A DNA stretch of 64,000 bases from Actinokineospora baliensis (GTDB taxonomy: Bacteria; Actinomycetota; Actinomycetes; Mycobacteriales; Pseudonocardiaceae). Where the stretch lies: NCBI RefSeq assembly GCF_016907695.1, contig NZ_JAFBCK010000001.1, positions 2,907,001 through 2,971,000 of the forward strand. The letters are read 5' to 3'. This document shows, in pieces, positions 17,782-27,372 of this stretch (positions within the stretch are counted from its first letter, which is position 1; each line of letters begins with the position of its first letter). The notes under the pieces are model-generated. The model was not told the DNA's origin. It ran no database searches and saw only the letters and a list, made by a program, of their open reading frames with translations. The translations under genes and the position numbers were made by a program.

Positions 17782-18123
17782 TTAGTGGCCGAAGGTGGAG
17801 AGTTGTTGGGCGCCTAGGACGTGCAGGTGGGCGTGGAAGACGGTGCGGCAGGCGTCGTCGCCGGTGTTGAAGACGAAGCGGTAGCCGGAATCGTGGATTC
17901 CTTCTCGTTTGGCCACTTCCACCCCCGCGGTGATCACCGCGGCCAAGAGGGTGGGGTTGGCGCTCAACGCTTCCACATCTTCGTGGTGCTCGCGCGGAAC
18001 CACCAGCACGTGCACCTTCGCCTGGGGGTTGATGTCGCGGAACGCGTACACCCGGTCGTCCTCGTACACCACGGTTGAGGGGATCTCGCCCCCGATGATC
18101 CCGCAGAACAGGCACCCGCTCAT
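17782..18123 (-). CDS. HIT-family nucleotide-binding protein
   Basis: 113 residues from the ATG at 18123. The N-terminal CLFCGIIGGEIPS is the usual start of the HINT/PKCI branch, with CxxC as potential zinc ligand. The histidine triad is complete at HAHLHVLG near the C-terminus. Such proteins hydrolyse nucleoside phosphoramidates such as AMP-lysine. It lies divergent to phoH, a common arrangement in actinobacteria. Confidence 0.92.
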   Translation of the reverse strand: MSGCLFCGIIGGEIPSTVVYEDDRVYAFRDINPQAKVHVLVVPREHHEDVEALSANPTLLAAVITAGVEVAKREGIHDSGYRFVFNTGDDACRTVFHAHLHVLGAQQLSTFGH

Positions 18124-18263
18124 GCCGCCAACCCTAGCCAAGCGGCCCGCCCGCCACCCACGCAGCGGGCTTTTTTCGGTGCGCGGGGTTGGGGGCGGGG
18201 ACTAGCATCGGCGGGGACGGAGACGGCAGCGCGCGTGGGCGCAGAAGGCAGGACAGAGAGCAC

Positions 18264-19331
18264 GTGACGGGTACCGCACCCGGGGGAGACCCCCGTCCCA
18301 CTGCCGCCCACGACGCGCAGTCGAGGTTCGCGATCCCGGAGGGGGCCGTGCTGGCCCTGCTCGGGTCCCGCGACGAGAACCTGCGGCTCGCCGAGGAACT
18401 CCTCGTCGCCGACGTGCACGTGCGGGGCAACGAGGTGACCCTGTCCGGCGACCCGGCAGACGTCGCCTTCGCCGAGCGGGTCTTCACCGAACTCACCACC
18501 CTGGCCGCCCGCGGCCAGCAGGTCGGCCCGGACACCGTCCGGCGCACCGTGTCGATGCTGTCGGCCAACTCGGCCGAATCCCCGGCCGAGGTCCTCAGCC
18601 TCGACATCGTCTCCCGGCGCGGCCGCACCATCCGCCCCAAGACGCTCAACCAGAAGCACTACGTCGACGCCATCGACGCCAACACCATCGTCTTCGGCAT
18701 CGGGCCTGCAGGCACCGGCAAGACGTACCTGGCGATGGCCAAGGCCGTGCAGGCGCTGCAGGCCAAGCAGGTCAGCCGGATCATCCTCACCCGGCCCGCG
18801 GTCGAGGCAGGCGAGCGGCTCGGCTTCCTGCCGGGCACCCTGTTCGAGAAGATCGACCCGTACCTGCGCCCGCTCTACGACGCGCTGCACGACATGATCG
18901 ACCCGGAGTCGATCCCGCGGCTGATGCAGGCGGGCACCATCGAGGTCGCCCCGCTGGCCTACATGCGCGGCCGCACCCTCAACGACGCGTTCATCATCCT
19001 CGACGAGGCGCAGAACACCACGCCCGAGCAGATGAAGATGTTCCTCACCCGGCTCGGCTTCGGCTCCAAGATCGTGGTCACCGGCGACACCACCCAGGTC
19101 GACCTGCCCGGCGGGCAGCGCTCCGGCCTCAAGGTGGTCAAGGACATCCTCGACGGCGTCGACGACGTGCACTTCGCGCAGCTCAGCAGCGCCGACGTGG
19201 TCCGCCACCGGCTCGTAGGCGACATCGTCGACGCCTACGAGCGCTGGCAGGTCGCCCAGGACGCGGCCGACGGCGACGTCGCCGCGCAGCGCGGCCCGGT
19301 CCGCGCCGGGGGCAGGCGCGGCGGCCGGTAG
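18264..19331 (+). CDS. phoH: PhoH-family ATPase/ribonuclease-associated protein
   Basis: 355 residues from the GTG at 18264, preceded by a GGACAGAGAG purine tract; the frame is open further upstream but lacks a plausible site. An N-terminal KH-like region (residues 20-110) precedes the P-loop ATPase core with Walker A GPAGTGKT and Walker [10 protein letters not shown]. Known as PhoH-like (PhoL) in this genomic position with ybeY, and linked to RNA metabolism. It is followed by ybeY after 22 bp. Confidence 0.92.
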   Translation: MTGTAPGGDPRPTAAHDAQSRFAIPEGAVLALLGSRDENLRLAEELLVADVHVRGNEVTLSGDPADVAFAERVFTELTTLAARGQQVGPDTVRRTVSMLSANSAESPAEVLSLDIVSRRGRTIRPKTLNQKHYVDAIDANTIVFGIGPAGTGKTYLAMAKAVQALQAKQVSRIILTRPAVEAGERLGFLPGTLFEKIDPYLRPLYDALHDMIDPESIPRLMQAGTIEVAPLAYMRGRTLNDAFIILDEAQNTTPEQMKMFLTRLGFGSKIVVTGDTTQVDLPGGQRSGLKVVKDILDGVDDVHFAQLSSADVVRHRLVGDIVDAYERWQVAQDAADGDVAAQRGPVRAGGRRGGR

Positions 19332-19353
19332 GGCGTGCGGGGACAATGACCCG

Positions 19354-19893
19354 GTGAGTATCGAGATCGCCAACGAGTCCGGGGTGGCGGTCGACGAGGC
19401 GTCCATCGTCGCGGCGGCCCGCTTCGCCCTGGACCGGATGAACGTCAGCAAGCTCGCCGAGCTGTCCGTGCTGCTCGTCGAGCTGGACGTGATGGCCGAC
19501 CTGCACGAGCGGTGGATGGACCTGCCGGGCCCCACCGACGTGATGGCCTTCCCGATGGACGAACTGGACTCCGCGCGCCGCCCGGACGCCTCGGAGTCCG
19601 GGCCCGCGCTGCTGGGCGACATCGTCCTGTGCCCGGCCTTCGCCAAGGACCAGGCGCGCACCGCGGGGCACAGCCTCATCGACGAGTTGCACCTGCTGAC
19701 CGTGCACGGCGTGCTGCACCTGCTCGGCTACGACCACGCCGAACCCGCCGAGGAACGCGAGATGTTCGCGCTGCAGAAGCGCATCCTCGCCGACTTCCGC
19801 ACCGCCGCGGCCGACGCCAAGCGCCGGGCCGCGCAGCGCGTGGAGGACGACAAGCTCCTCGGCGCCGTCGGCCTCACCGACGCGGAGGACTGA
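19354..19893 (+). CDS. ybeY: Endoribonuclease YbeY (rRNA maturation factor)
   Basis: 179 residues from GTG. The zinc-binding motif [11 protein letters not shown] supplies the three histidines of the family. YbeY is a metal-dependent endoribonuclease needed for 16S rRNA 3' end maturation and ribosome quality control. The order phoH-ybeY-corC-era is conserved widely. The C-terminus has an Arg/Lys-rich tail longer than in E. coli. Confidence 0.94.
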   Translation: MSIEIANESGVAVDEASIVAAARFALDRMNVSKLAELSVLLVELDVMADLHERWMDLPGPTDVMAFPMDELDSARRPDASESGPALLGDIVLCPAFAKDQARTAGHSLIDELHLLTVHGVLHLLGYDHAEPAEEREMFALQKRILADFRTAAADAKRRAAQRVEDDKLLGAVGLTDAED

Positions 19894-19899
19894 CCCGAG

Positions 19900-21252
19900 G
19901 TGTCCGCCGACTCAGCCGGTCTCCTGGTCATCGCCGTCCTGCTGGTCCTGGCCGCGGGCTGCTTCGCCGCGGCGGACGCGTCGCTGTCGGCGGTGTCCAC
20001 CGCCCGCGTCGAAGGCCTCGTGCGGTCGGGTCGGGCGGGGGCCAAGCAGCTGCTCGCCGTGGTCGCCGAGCGGCCGAGGCACATCAACCTGCTGCTCCTG
20101 CTGCGGCTGGGCTGCGAACTGGCCGCGACGGTGATGGTCACCTTCGTCTGCGCCCGTTCGATCAGCCCCGGGTGGGTGGCCGGGCTGGTCGCCGCCGTCG
20201 GCATGATCGTGGTGTCCTACGTGCTGGTCGGGGTCGGTCCGCGCACCATCGGACGCCAACACCCGTACGGCGTGGGGCTCATCGCCGCCGGGCCGGTGCG
20301 GGTGCTCGGGTCCGTGCTGGGCCCGCTCTCGCGCTTCCTGATCCTCGTCGGCAACGCCATCACCCCCGGCAAGGGCTTCCGGGAAGGGCCGTTCTCCTCC
20401 GAGGTGGAGCTGCGCGAACTGGTCGACCTGGCCCAGGAGCGCGGCGTGGTCGACGCCGACGAGCGCGAGATGATCCACTCCGTGTTCGAGCTGCGCGGCA
20501 CGATCGCCCGCGAGGTCATGGTGCCGCGCACCGAGATGGTGTGGATCGAGCAGACCAAGACCGGGCGCCAGGCGCTCGCGCTGTCGCTGCGCACCGGCTA
20601 CACCCGCATCCCGGTGATCGGCGAGAGCGTCGACGACGTGGTGGGCGTGGTCAACCTCAAGGACCTCGTGCGCGCCACCCTGGAGGCGGGCGACCGGCTG
20701 GTCCCGGTGGCCGAGGTGATGGGCGCGGCGGTGTTCGTGCCCGACACCAAGCGGCTCGACGACCTGCTGCGCGAGATGCAGGTGTCCAAGAACCACATCG
20801 CCATCGCCGTCGACGAGTACGGCGGCACCGCGGGCCTGCTCACCATCGAGGACATCCTGGAGGAGATCGTCGGGGAGATCACCGACGAGTCCGACACCGA
20901 CGAGCGGCCCCCGGTCGAGCACCTCGACGACGGCGCCGTGCGGGTCAGCTCCCGGCTGCCGGTCGAGGACCTCGGCGCCCTGTTCGGGCTGCGCCTGGAG
21001 GGCCAGGACGTGGAGACCGTCGGCGGTCTGCTCGCCCAGCGGTTGGGACGTGTGCCACTTCCCGGCGCCGAGGCGGAGATCACCGGGCTACGGTTCCGGG
21101 CCGAGGGCGGCAAGGACAACCGGGGCCGGGTGCGGATCACCTCGGTCGTGGTGCGCCCGGTCGAGCGGGCCGAGACCGCCGACGAGGGGGCCGGGGCCGA
21201 GCAGGCCCCGGTCGACGAGCAGCAGTGGGAGAGGAGCGGTGAGCGTGGCTGA
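19900..21252 (+). CDS. CNNM/CorC-family membrane protein with CBS domains
   Basis: 450 residues. The N-terminal DUF21/CNNM membrane domain has about four hydrophobic segments up to residue 155. A CBS pair follows (REVMVPRTEMVWIE, then PVIGESVDDVVGVVNLKDL and IAVDEYGGTAGLLTIEDILEEIVGEI), and a C-terminal CorC/HlyC domain. The family is associated with Mg2+ or Co2+ transport; the older name hemolysin is misleading. It starts 6 bp after ybeY and overlaps the next gene by 14 bp. Confidence 0.9.
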   Translation: MSADSAGLLVIAVLLVLAAGCFAAADASLSAVSTARVEGLVRSGRAGAKQLLAVVAERPRHINLLLLLRLGCELAATVMVTFVCARSISPGWVAGLVAAVGMIVVSYVLVGVGPRTIGRQHPYGVGLIAAGPVRVLGSVLGPLSRFLILVGNAITPGKGFREGPFSSEVELRELVDLAQERGVVDADEREMIHSVFELRGTIAREVMVPRTEMVWIEQTKTGRQALALSLRTGYTRIPVIGESVDDVVGVVNLKDLVRATLEAGDRLVPVAEVMGAAVFVPDTKRLDDLLREMQVSKNHIAIAVDEYGGTAGLLTIEDILEEIVGEITDESDTDERPPVEHLDDGAVRVSSRLPVEDLGALFGLRLEGQDVETVGGLLAQRLGRVPLPGAEAEITGLRFRAEGGKDNRGRVRITSVVVRPVERAETADEGAGAEQAPVDEQQWERSGERG

Positions 21253-21580
21253 GCTCGACCAGGAGGACGCCAAGATCGTCACGCTCGCCCGGTCCAGCCG
21301 GGCCCGCACCGGCGCCGCCGAGGGGGCCGCCGTCCGCGACACCGACGGCCGCACCTACGCCGCCGCGACCGTCGCGCTGCCCTCGCTGCGCCTGACCGCC
21401 CTGCAGGCCGCCGTGGCCGCCGCGGTCTCCAGCGGCGCGGAGGGCCTCGAAGCCGCCGCCGTGGTGACCGACGCGGGCGAGGTCGACGCCGACTCGCTCG
21501 CCGCTGTGCGCGACCTCACCGCGGACGCCCCCGTCCTGCGCGCCGACGCCTCGGGCACCGTCGTCGACGTCCTCACGTGA
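21239..21580 (+). CDS. Cytidine deaminase-like protein without zinc ligands
   Basis: 113 residues from GTG at 21239; GTG at 21245 is an alternative. The frame reads like a cytidine deaminase (SSRARTGAAEGAAVRDTDGRTYAAATVALPSLRLTALQAAVAAAVSSG) but the HAE and PCxxC zinc-site motifs are absent, so it is unlikely to be an active deaminase. A protein of this type sits between the CorC-like gene and era in mycobacteria as well. Role unknown; the conserved position suggests a function tied to its neighbours. Confidence 0.75.
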   Translation: MSVAELDQEDAKIVTLARSSRARTGAAEGAAVRDTDGRTYAAATVALPSLRLTALQAAVAAAVSSGAEGLEAAAVVTDAGEVDADSLAAVRDLTADAPVLRADASGTVVDVLT

Positions 21581-21906
21581 GCGTCCTGCTGACGGTCTGC
21601 CGGGACTGCTGCTGCGGAACCCTCCGCAAACACCCCACCGTGGACCACGGCCGCCAGTTGGCCCGGTTACGCGAGATCGCCGCCCGCCACGGCGGCGCCA
21701 TCCGGGTCTCCGAGTGCCTGGACACCTGCGAAACCTCGAACGTCGTTGTGGTGCAGGCGAAAGGCACCAAACCCATCTGGTTCGGCTTCGTCCTCGACGA
21801 CGCCGTCCTGGACGACATCGACACCTGGCTCACCGCCGGTGGCCCCACCACCGACCTCCCCGCCACCCTCACCCTCAACCGCGTCAGCCCACCCCGCGGC
21901 AAGTAG
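21577..21906 (+). CDS. Thioredoxin-like (2Fe-2S) ferredoxin-type protein
   Basis: 109 residues, overlapping the previous stop (GTGA). Cysteines are arranged as CRDCCCGT near the N-terminus and CLDTCE at about residues 48-53, the spacing used by thioredoxin-like [2Fe-2S] ferredoxins and by small (2Fe-2S)-binding proteins. It probably binds a cluster and moves electrons, but no partner is evident. It contains a TTA leucine codon at 21667-21669 (residue 31). Confidence 0.65.
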   Translation: MSVLLTVCRDCCCGTLRKHPTVDHGRQLARLREIAARHGGAIRVSECLDTCETSNVVVVQAKGTKPIWFGFVLDDAVLDDIDTWLTAGGPTTDLPATLTLNRVSPPRGK

Positions 21907-21978
21907 CCCACGCGTGCCACGGCACACCCGAGCCGCACCGCGTCAGCCCGTCGGGGGCGGCAAGGGCACAATGACTTG

Positions 21979-22887
21979 GTGACAAGCACCGCCCAGGGCC
22001 ATCGTTCCGGTTTCGCCTGCTTCGTCGGCAGGCCCAACGCGGGCAAGTCGACGTTGACCAACGCGCTGGTGGGCACCAAGGTCGCCATCACCTCGAGCAA
22101 GCCGCAGACCACCAGGCACGCCATCCGCGGCATCGTGCACCGCGACGACGCGCAGTTGGTGATCGTGGACACCCCCGGTCTGCACCGGCCGCGCACGCTG
22201 CTGGGCCAGCGGCTCAACGACATCGTCCGGGAGACGTGGTCGGAGGTCGACGTGGTCGGGTTCTGCGTGCCCGCCGACCAGAAGGTGGGGCCGGGAGACC
22301 GGTTCATCGCCGCCGAGCTGACCAAGGTCGCCAAGCGCACGCCGGTGATCGGGATCGTCACCAAGACCGACCTGGTGTCGCCCGACCAGGTCGGCGAGCA
22401 GCTGCTCGCGCTGCAGGAGGTGATGGAGTTCGCCGAGCTGGTGCCGGTGTCGGCGGTCGACGGCTTCCAGGTGGCCACCCTCGCCGACCTGCTGGTCGCC
22501 CGGCTGCCCGAGGGCCCGCAGCTCTACCCCGGCGGCGAGCTGACCGACGAGCCGGAGACCACCCTGGTGGCCGAGCTGATCCGCGAGGCCGCCCTGGAGG
22601 GCGTGCGCGACGAGCTGCCGCACTCCATCGCGGTCACCATCGAGGAGATGGTCCCCCGCGAGGGCCGCGACGACATGGTCGACGTGCACGCGCTGCTGTA
22701 CGTGGAGCGGGCCAGCCAGAAGGGCATCGTGCTCGGTCACCGCGGCGAGCGGCTCAAGCACGTCGGCTCGACCGCGCGCCGCCAGATCGAGGTCCTGCTC
22801 GGCACCCGGGTGTACCTGGACCTGCACGTGAAGGTCGCCAAGGACTGGCAGCGCGACCCCAAGCAGCTGCGCCGCCTCGGGTTCTGA
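21979..22887 (+). CDS. era: GTPase Era
   Basis: 302 residues from GTG at 21979; a TTG one codon earlier is also open. GTPase motifs: G1 GRPNAGKST, switch region ending in TRHAIRGIV, G3 DTPGL and G4 TKTD. A C-terminal KH domain follows with SQKGIVLGHRGERLKHVG. Era binds 16S rRNA near its 3' end and acts in 30S assembly, with YbeY encoded just upstream. No gap or damage. Confidence 0.95.
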   Translation: MTSTAQGHRSGFACFVGRPNAGKSTLTNALVGTKVAITSSKPQTTRHAIRGIVHRDDAQLVIVDTPGLHRPRTLLGQRLNDIVRETWSEVDVVGFCVPADQKVGPGDRFIAAELTKVAKRTPVIGIVTKTDLVSPDQVGEQLLALQEVMEFAELVPVSAVDGFQVATLADLLVARLPEGPQLYPGGELTDEPETTLVAELIREAALEGVRDELPHSIAVTIEEMVPREGRDDMVDVHALLYVERASQKGIVLGHRGERLKHVGSTARRQIEVLLGTRVYLDLHVKVAKDWQRDPKQLRRLGF

Positions 22888-22888
22888 C

Positions 22889-23173
22889 GTGGGCTGGCCG
22901 GTCTGCCCGATCAAGGCGCTGACCGGCCTGTGCTGCCCCGGCTGCGGCGGTACCCGCATGGTCGTGAGCCTGTTCGAGGGCCGGTTCGCCGACGCGGTGC
23001 ACTACAACGCGGTGCTGCTGGTGTTCCTGGTGTTGTTCGCGTGGGTGGCCGTGGCGAAGCTCGCGCGCGCCAAGAGCTGGCTGGACCTGCGTTGGGCGCG
23101 GAACACGGCCCTGGTCGTGCTCGCGCTGTGGTTCGTGGTGCGCAACGTGCCGGGCACCGGGTTGTACGTGTGA
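22889..23173 (+). CDS. DUF2752 membrane protein
   Basis: 94 residues, starting two bases after era. The N-terminal motif CPIKALTGLCCPGCGGTRMV is the DUF2752 signature, with a CxxCGxTR centre. Two membrane segments follow at about residues 40-60 and 70-88. Function unknown. It takes the place that amiA2 has in the mycobacterial order between era and recO. Confidence 0.85.
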   Translation: MGWPVCPIKALTGLCCPGCGGTRMVVSLFEGRFADAVHYNAVLLVFLVLFAWVAVAKLARAKSWLDLRWARNTALVVLALWFVVRNVPGTGLYV

Positions 23174-23183
23174 GAATGGGCCG

Positions 23184-23936
23184 GTGAGCCTGTACCGCGA
23201 CACCGGTGTAGTGCTGCGCGTGCAGAAGCTCGGCGAGGCGGACCGGATCATCACGCTGATCACCCAGAAGCACGGCAAGGTCCGCGCCGTCGCCAAGGGC
23301 GTGCGTCGCACCACCTCCCGCCTCGGCGCCCGCGTCGAGCCGTTCGCCCACGTCGACGTGCAGTTCTACACCGGCCGCACACTGGACGTGATCACCCAGG
23401 TGCAGACCATCGACGCCTTCGGTGCGGGCATCGTCGGCGACTACCAGCGCTACACCGCGGGCTGCGCGGTGCTGGAAACCGCCGACCGGATGTCCGCCGA
23501 GGAGGGCGAGCCGGTCCTGCGGCTGTACCTGCTCGTCGCGGGCGCGCTGCGGGCGCTGGCCGACGGGCACAGGGACGCCTCGCTGGTGCTCGACGCGTTC
23601 CTGTTGCGCGCCATGGCTTTCGCGGGCTGGTCACCCGCCATCACCGAGTGCGCCCGCTGCGGCGAACCGGGACCGCACCGCGCCTTCAACGTCCACGCGG
23701 GAGGGTCTGTCTGCCCCAACTGCAAGCCCGCGGGGTCGGCCAGCCCGCCCCTGGAGGTCCTCGACCTGATGGACGCCCTGGCCAACGGCCGCTGGGACAC
23801 CGCGGAGGACTCGACCGACTCCGCCCGCCGCGAGGCGAGCGGGTTGGTGGCGGCGCTGCTGCAGTGGCACCTGGAACGCCAGCTGCGCTCCCTGCCCCTG
23901 GTCGAGCGCCGCCCCCCGAGCCCCAGATCGCTGTGA
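23184..23936 (+). CDS. recO: DNA repair protein RecO
   Basis: 250 residues. The OB-fold N-terminus reads LYRDTGVVLRVQKLGEADRIITLIT, and the central zinc finger is CARCGEPGPHRAFNV with CPNC (two CxxC pairs). RecO works with RecR to load RecA on SSB-coated DNA. It starts 10 bp after the DUF2752 gene and is followed by uppS as in other actinobacteria. Confidence 0.94.
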   Translation: MSLYRDTGVVLRVQKLGEADRIITLITQKHGKVRAVAKGVRRTTSRLGARVEPFAHVDVQFYTGRTLDVITQVQTIDAFGAGIVGDYQRYTAGCAVLETADRMSAEEGEPVLRLYLLVAGALRALADGHRDASLVLDAFLLRAMAFAGWSPAITECARCGEPGPHRAFNVHAGGSVCPNCKPAGSASPPLEVLDLMDALANGRWDTAEDSTDSARREASGLVAALLQWHLERQLRSLPLVERRPPSPRSL

Positions 23937-24080
23937 CGGTCAACGTCGCGGTGTAGGTCCCCTGAGCGGCGGACGAACGCGAATCCTTTGTAGACTTCCC
24001 TGGTCGGCGCGGGGGCGGTCGGGCGCCCCGGTAGCATTTCCGACCGGCTTGGACCGGATCCGGTGGAGGTGTGTGGGGCG

Positions 24081-24929
24081 ATGCTGCGACGGCGGGGGAC
24101 CAGCAGGGGCGCGGCCGGTCGGCCGGTGGCGCCACCGGACCCGCATCCGTCGGGGGCCCGTCCGCCCGCCATCCCGCTGGAGTTCGTGCCCCGGCACGTC
24201 GCGATCGTGATGGACGGCAACGGCCGGTGGGCCAACCAGCGCGGACTCACCCGCGTCGAGGGGCACAAGCGCGGCGAGGCCCAGGTCGTCGAGGTGGCCA
24301 AGGGCTGCATCGACATCGGCGTGCGGTGGCTGTCGCTTTATGCCTTCTCCACCGAGAACTGGCGGCGCAGCCCCGAGGAGGTCCGCTTCCTGATGGGCTT
24401 CTCCCGCGACGTCATCCGCGACCGCACCGACGAGCTCGACGAGCTCGGGGTTCGGGTCCGCTGGGCGGGGCGGCGGCCGAGGTTGTGGCGCAGCGTCATC
24501 AAGGAGCTCGAGGTCGCCGAGGAGCGCACCAAGGACAACACGGTGCTCAACCTGGCGATGTGCATCAACTACGGCGGCCGGGCCGAGATCGGCGACGCCG
24601 CCCGCGAGATCGCCAGGCTGGCCGCCGCAGGCAAGATCAACCCGGACAAGGTCGACGAGCGGACCCTGGCCAAGTACCTGTACCAACCCGAGATGCCCGA
24701 CGTCGACCTGTTCATCCGGCCCTCCGGCGAGCAGCGCACGTCCAACTTCATGCTCTGGCAGTCCGCCTACGCGGAGCTGGTCTTCCAGGACCACCTGTGG
24801 CCCGATTTCGACCGGCTGCACCTGTGGGACGCGGTGGAGACCTACGCCAGGCGCGACCGCCGGTTCGGCGCCGCCGCCGACTCCGCCGAGGTCGCCGCCA
24901 TACTCGCCGAGGGGAAGGGAACCGCATGA
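24081..24929 (+). CDS. uppS: Polyprenyl diphosphate synthase (Z-type, UppS/Rv2361c-like)
   Basis: 282 residues from ATG at 24081. The Z-prenyltransferase signature [12 protein letters not shown] supplies catalytic Asp45 and the diphosphate site. The conserved STENWRRS and [19 protein letters not shown] blocks are complete. It elongates allylic diphosphates with isopentenyl units to make the lipid carrier for peptidoglycan and other wall polymers. The position after recO matches the decaprenyl diphosphate synthase of mycobacteria. Its stop overlaps the next start (ATGA). Confidence 0.93.
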   Translation: MLRRRGTSRGAAGRPVAPPDPHPSGARPPAIPLEFVPRHVAIVMDGNGRWANQRGLTRVEGHKRGEAQVVEVAKGCIDIGVRWLSLYAFSTENWRRSPEEVRFLMGFSRDVIRDRTDELDELGVRVRWAGRRPRLWRSVIKELEVAEERTKDNTVLNLAMCINYGGRAEIGDAAREIARLAAAGKINPDKVDERTLAKYLYQPEMPDVDLFIRPSGEQRTSNFMLWQSAYAELVFQDHLWPDFDRLHLWDAVETYARRDRRFGAAADSAEVAAILAEGKGTA

Positions 24930-25363
24930 GCACCGAGGCCGTCGACCTGATCGGCCAGGCCCGCGCGGCGCTGGAGAGCTACCACGACGTGCGCGCCGAC
25001 GACGACGGCGCGCTGACCTTCCGGCACGGCGACGTCCCCTGCGCGGTGCAGGCGATGCAGCTGGCCGAGGGCCTCACCGTGCTCAGCCTCACCTGCGTGG
25101 TGGCCTGGGACCTGCCGGAGGACCCGAACCTGGCCGTGTCGGCCGCCGAGCGCGCGGGCCAGGGCCTGTTCGGCACCCTCGGCGTCGTGCACACCGAACG
25201 CGGGATGGACGTGACGCTGCGCTACGCCTTCCCCGCGGGCGGCCTCGCGCTGCCCGCGCTGGGCACCCTGCTCATGCTGGTGGTCTCCACCGCTTCCCAG
25301 TTGCGCGCGGAACTGCTGGGAAAAGCCGCTGAACACAGTTCAACCCCGGGGGCTGGCAACTGA
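24926..25363 (+). CDS. YbjN-like conserved protein
   Basis: 145 residues, translationally coupled to uppS. It has the alpha/beta pattern of YbjN-type or type III secretion chaperone-like folds: an N-terminal helix, strands around [35 protein letters not shown], then two helices. A protein in this position exists in mycobacteria (Rv2360c-like). Function not known; no catalytic residues visible. Confidence 0.65.
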   Translation: MSTEAVDLIGQARAALESYHDVRADDDGALTFRHGDVPCAVQAMQLAEGLTVLSLTCVVAWDLPEDPNLAVSAAERAGQGLFGTLGVVHTERGMDVTLRYAFPAGGLALPALGTLLMLVVSTASQLRAELLGKAAEHSSTPGAGN

Positions 25364-25525
25364 TCGTCGAGCCGGCATCATTCGCCGGGTGAGACAACCG
25401 CCACGGCTCGCCCGGTCACTCTCGGTCGCCGTCGCCCGGGAGGCTGATTCCGGGCGCGACCGGCCCACCGGCGCGCCGATCTGTGGCTTGATGGACCTCC
25501 CACCGCTGGTCGGGGGAGGAGCGCG

Positions 25526-26542
25526 ATGAGCACCCAGGTCGAGGCCGAGCCGGACGAGGTCAAACCCGAACCCAAGCGCCGGGTGACCTCGCTCGAGGTG
25601 CTGTGCGTGGTGCTGGTCGCCGCCCTGCTCGCCCAGAGCACGCTGGTCGACTGGCTCGACGTGCCCGCGATCCAGACCGGGGCGACGATCTTCGTCGCGG
25701 TCTGCGTCCAGGCGCTGCCGTTCCTGGTGCTCGGGGTCCTGATCAGCGGGGCCATCGCCGCGTTCGTCCCCGCCTCCGCGCTCAACCGGCTGCTGCCCAA
25801 GCGGCAGGCGCTCGCCGTACCGGTCGCGGGTGTGGCCGGGGTGGCCCTGCCGACCTGCGAGTGCGCGGCCGTCCCGGTGGCCAGGCGGTTGATGCAGCAG
25901 GGCGTGCCCACCTCGGTCGCCCTGGCCTTCCTGCTCGCCGCCCCCGCGGTGAATCCGGTGGTGCTGGTCGCCACCAACGTCGCCTTCCCGAACAACCCGG
26001 GCATGGTCGCCGCGCGGCTGGTCGGGTCCCTGGCCACGGCCATCGCCATGGGCTGGCTGTGGGCCAGGTTCGGCAAGGCCGAGTGGATCATCGAGCGGGC
26101 GCTGCGCAGGCTGCCGGAGCCCGACGGGCGCTCCCGGTGGCGGTTGTTCTTCGAGACCTCGCGCGCCGACCTGGTCGACGCGGGCGGGTTCCTGGTGCTG
26201 GGCGGGCTCACCGCCGCCGTGCTCAACGTGGTCATCCCGCGCTCGTGGGTCGACACCCTCGGCGAGCAGATCGTCGTCGGCGTGATCGTGATGGCGCTGC
26301 TGGCCGTGGTGCTGGCCCTGTGCAGCGAGGCGGACGCGTTCGTCGCGGCCTCGATCTCGGGCATGCCGCTGCTGCCCAAGCTGGTCTTCCTGGTGGTCGG
26401 CCCGGCCATCGACGTCAAGCTGTTCGCCCTGCAGGCGGGCACCTTCGGCCGGGCGTTCGCGATCCGGTTCGGCCCGGCGACACTGGTCGTGGCCACCGCG
26501 TGCGCCGTGCTGTCCGGCCTGATCTTCCTCGGGGGCGCGTGA
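25526..26542 (+). CDS. DUF318/YraQ-type permease
   Basis: 338 residues with an estimated eight or more membrane segments. The family motif LPTCECAAVPVARRLMQQGVPTSVALAFLLAAPAVNP is present, with CEC and NP conserved in the DUF318 permeases. The ATG of the next gene overlaps this stop (TGATG). The pair DUF318 + TIGR03943 protein next to a Zur-like regulator suggests a metal-related transport system. No Zur-box-like palindrome is visible in the 160 bp upstream. Confidence 0.8.
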   Translation: MSTQVEAEPDEVKPEPKRRVTSLEVLCVVLVAALLAQSTLVDWLDVPAIQTGATIFVAVCVQALPFLVLGVLISGAIAAFVPASALNRLLPKRQALAVPVAGVAGVALPTCECAAVPVARRLMQQGVPTSVALAFLLAAPAVNPVVLVATNVAFPNNPGMVAARLVGSLATAIAMGWLWARFGKAEWIIERALRRLPEPDGRSRWRLFFETSRADLVDAGGFLVLGGLTAAVLNVVIPRSWVDTLGEQIVVGVIVMALLAVVLALCSEADAFVAASISGMPLLPKLVFLVVGPAIDVKLFALQAGTFGRAFAIRFGPATLVVATACAVLSGLIFLGGA

Positions 26543-27372
26543 TGCGGCGGGAAACCCAGAACATCCTGCTCGTGCTGGTCGGCGGCGCCCTGCTCAAGAT
26601 CAGCTTCACCGGGGCGTACCTGCAGTACGTCAAGCCGGCGCACCAGTTCTGGCTCATCGGCGGCGGCGCCGTGATGGTGGCCCTCGCCGTGGTCTCCATC
26701 GCCCGCGACCTGGTCCGCCGGACCCCCGCCGAGCCCGTCGCCGTCGAGAGCCGTGCCGCTGGTGGCGACACACCTGACGACCACGCTGACCACGACCACG
26801 CCGCCCACGACCACGCCGCCCACGACCACGGAGCCGACGGGCACACCGCTGGGGAGCACCACCACCCGGCGCGCAGCGCCTGGCTGCTGCTCCTGCCGGT
26901 GCTGGCGATCTTCCTCATCGCCCCGCCCGCGCTCGGCGCCGACTCGGTGCTGCGCGGCGACAACCGGGCCGCCGCCAGCCGCGCCGCAGGCACCGACGGC
27001 ATGGCCGAGTTCTCCCCGCTGCCCGCGGGCAGCCCGGTCCCCGTCGCGATGAGCGAGTTCGCCGCCCGCGCCGCCTGGGACAGCCTGAACTCGCTCAAAG
27101 ACCGCGACGTGCAGCTCTCCGGCTTCGTCGTAGCCCAGGCCGAGGACGTCTACCTGGCTCGCCTGTCGATCGCCTGCTGCGCCGCCGACGCGTTCCCGGT
27201 GAAGGTGAAGCTGGTCGGGGCGGGCACGGCGGGGTTGGCGAACGACACCTGGCTGCAGGTAGTTGGCAGGCTCGAACCCGGGTCCGCCACCAAGGACAAC
27301 GACTACATCCCCACGCTGGCGGTGTCCTCGACCACGCAGATCCCGCAGCCCGAGAACCCGTACGAGGGCTAG
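26542..27372 (+). CDS. TIGR03943-type membrane protein with His/Asp-rich linker
   Basis: 276 residues. Two or three membrane segments occur in the first 55 residues and one near 115-132. Between them lies a linker of repeated HDHAAHDH units (residues about 75-108) that looks like a metal-binding loop. The C-terminal half is extracytoplasmic, with LSGFVV and a CC pair (SIACCAADAFPVKV). It belongs to the TIGR03943 family that pairs with DUF318 permeases. Zinc handling is the likely theme, inferred from the histidines and the adjacent Fur- and ArsR-family regulators. It converges on zur with a 4-bp overlap of stops. Confidence 0.8.
   Translation: MRRETQNILLVLVGGALLKISFTGAYLQYVKPAHQFWLIGGGAVMVALAVVSIARDLVRRTPAEPVAVESRAAGGDTPDDHADHDHAAHDHAAHDHGADGHTAGEHHHPARSAWLLLLPVLAIFLIAPPALGADSVLRGDNRAAASRAAGTDGMAEFSPLPAGSPVPVAMSEFAARAAWDSLNSLKDRDVQLSGFVVAQAEDVYLARLSIACCAADAFPVKVKLVGAGTAGLANDTWLQVVGRLEPGSATKDNDYIPTLAVSSTTQIPQPENPYEG

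Noticed and set aside
25364..25525. Zur box upstream of the DUF318 gene
   Set aside because: No AT-rich TGA-type palindrome is visible in the spacer.
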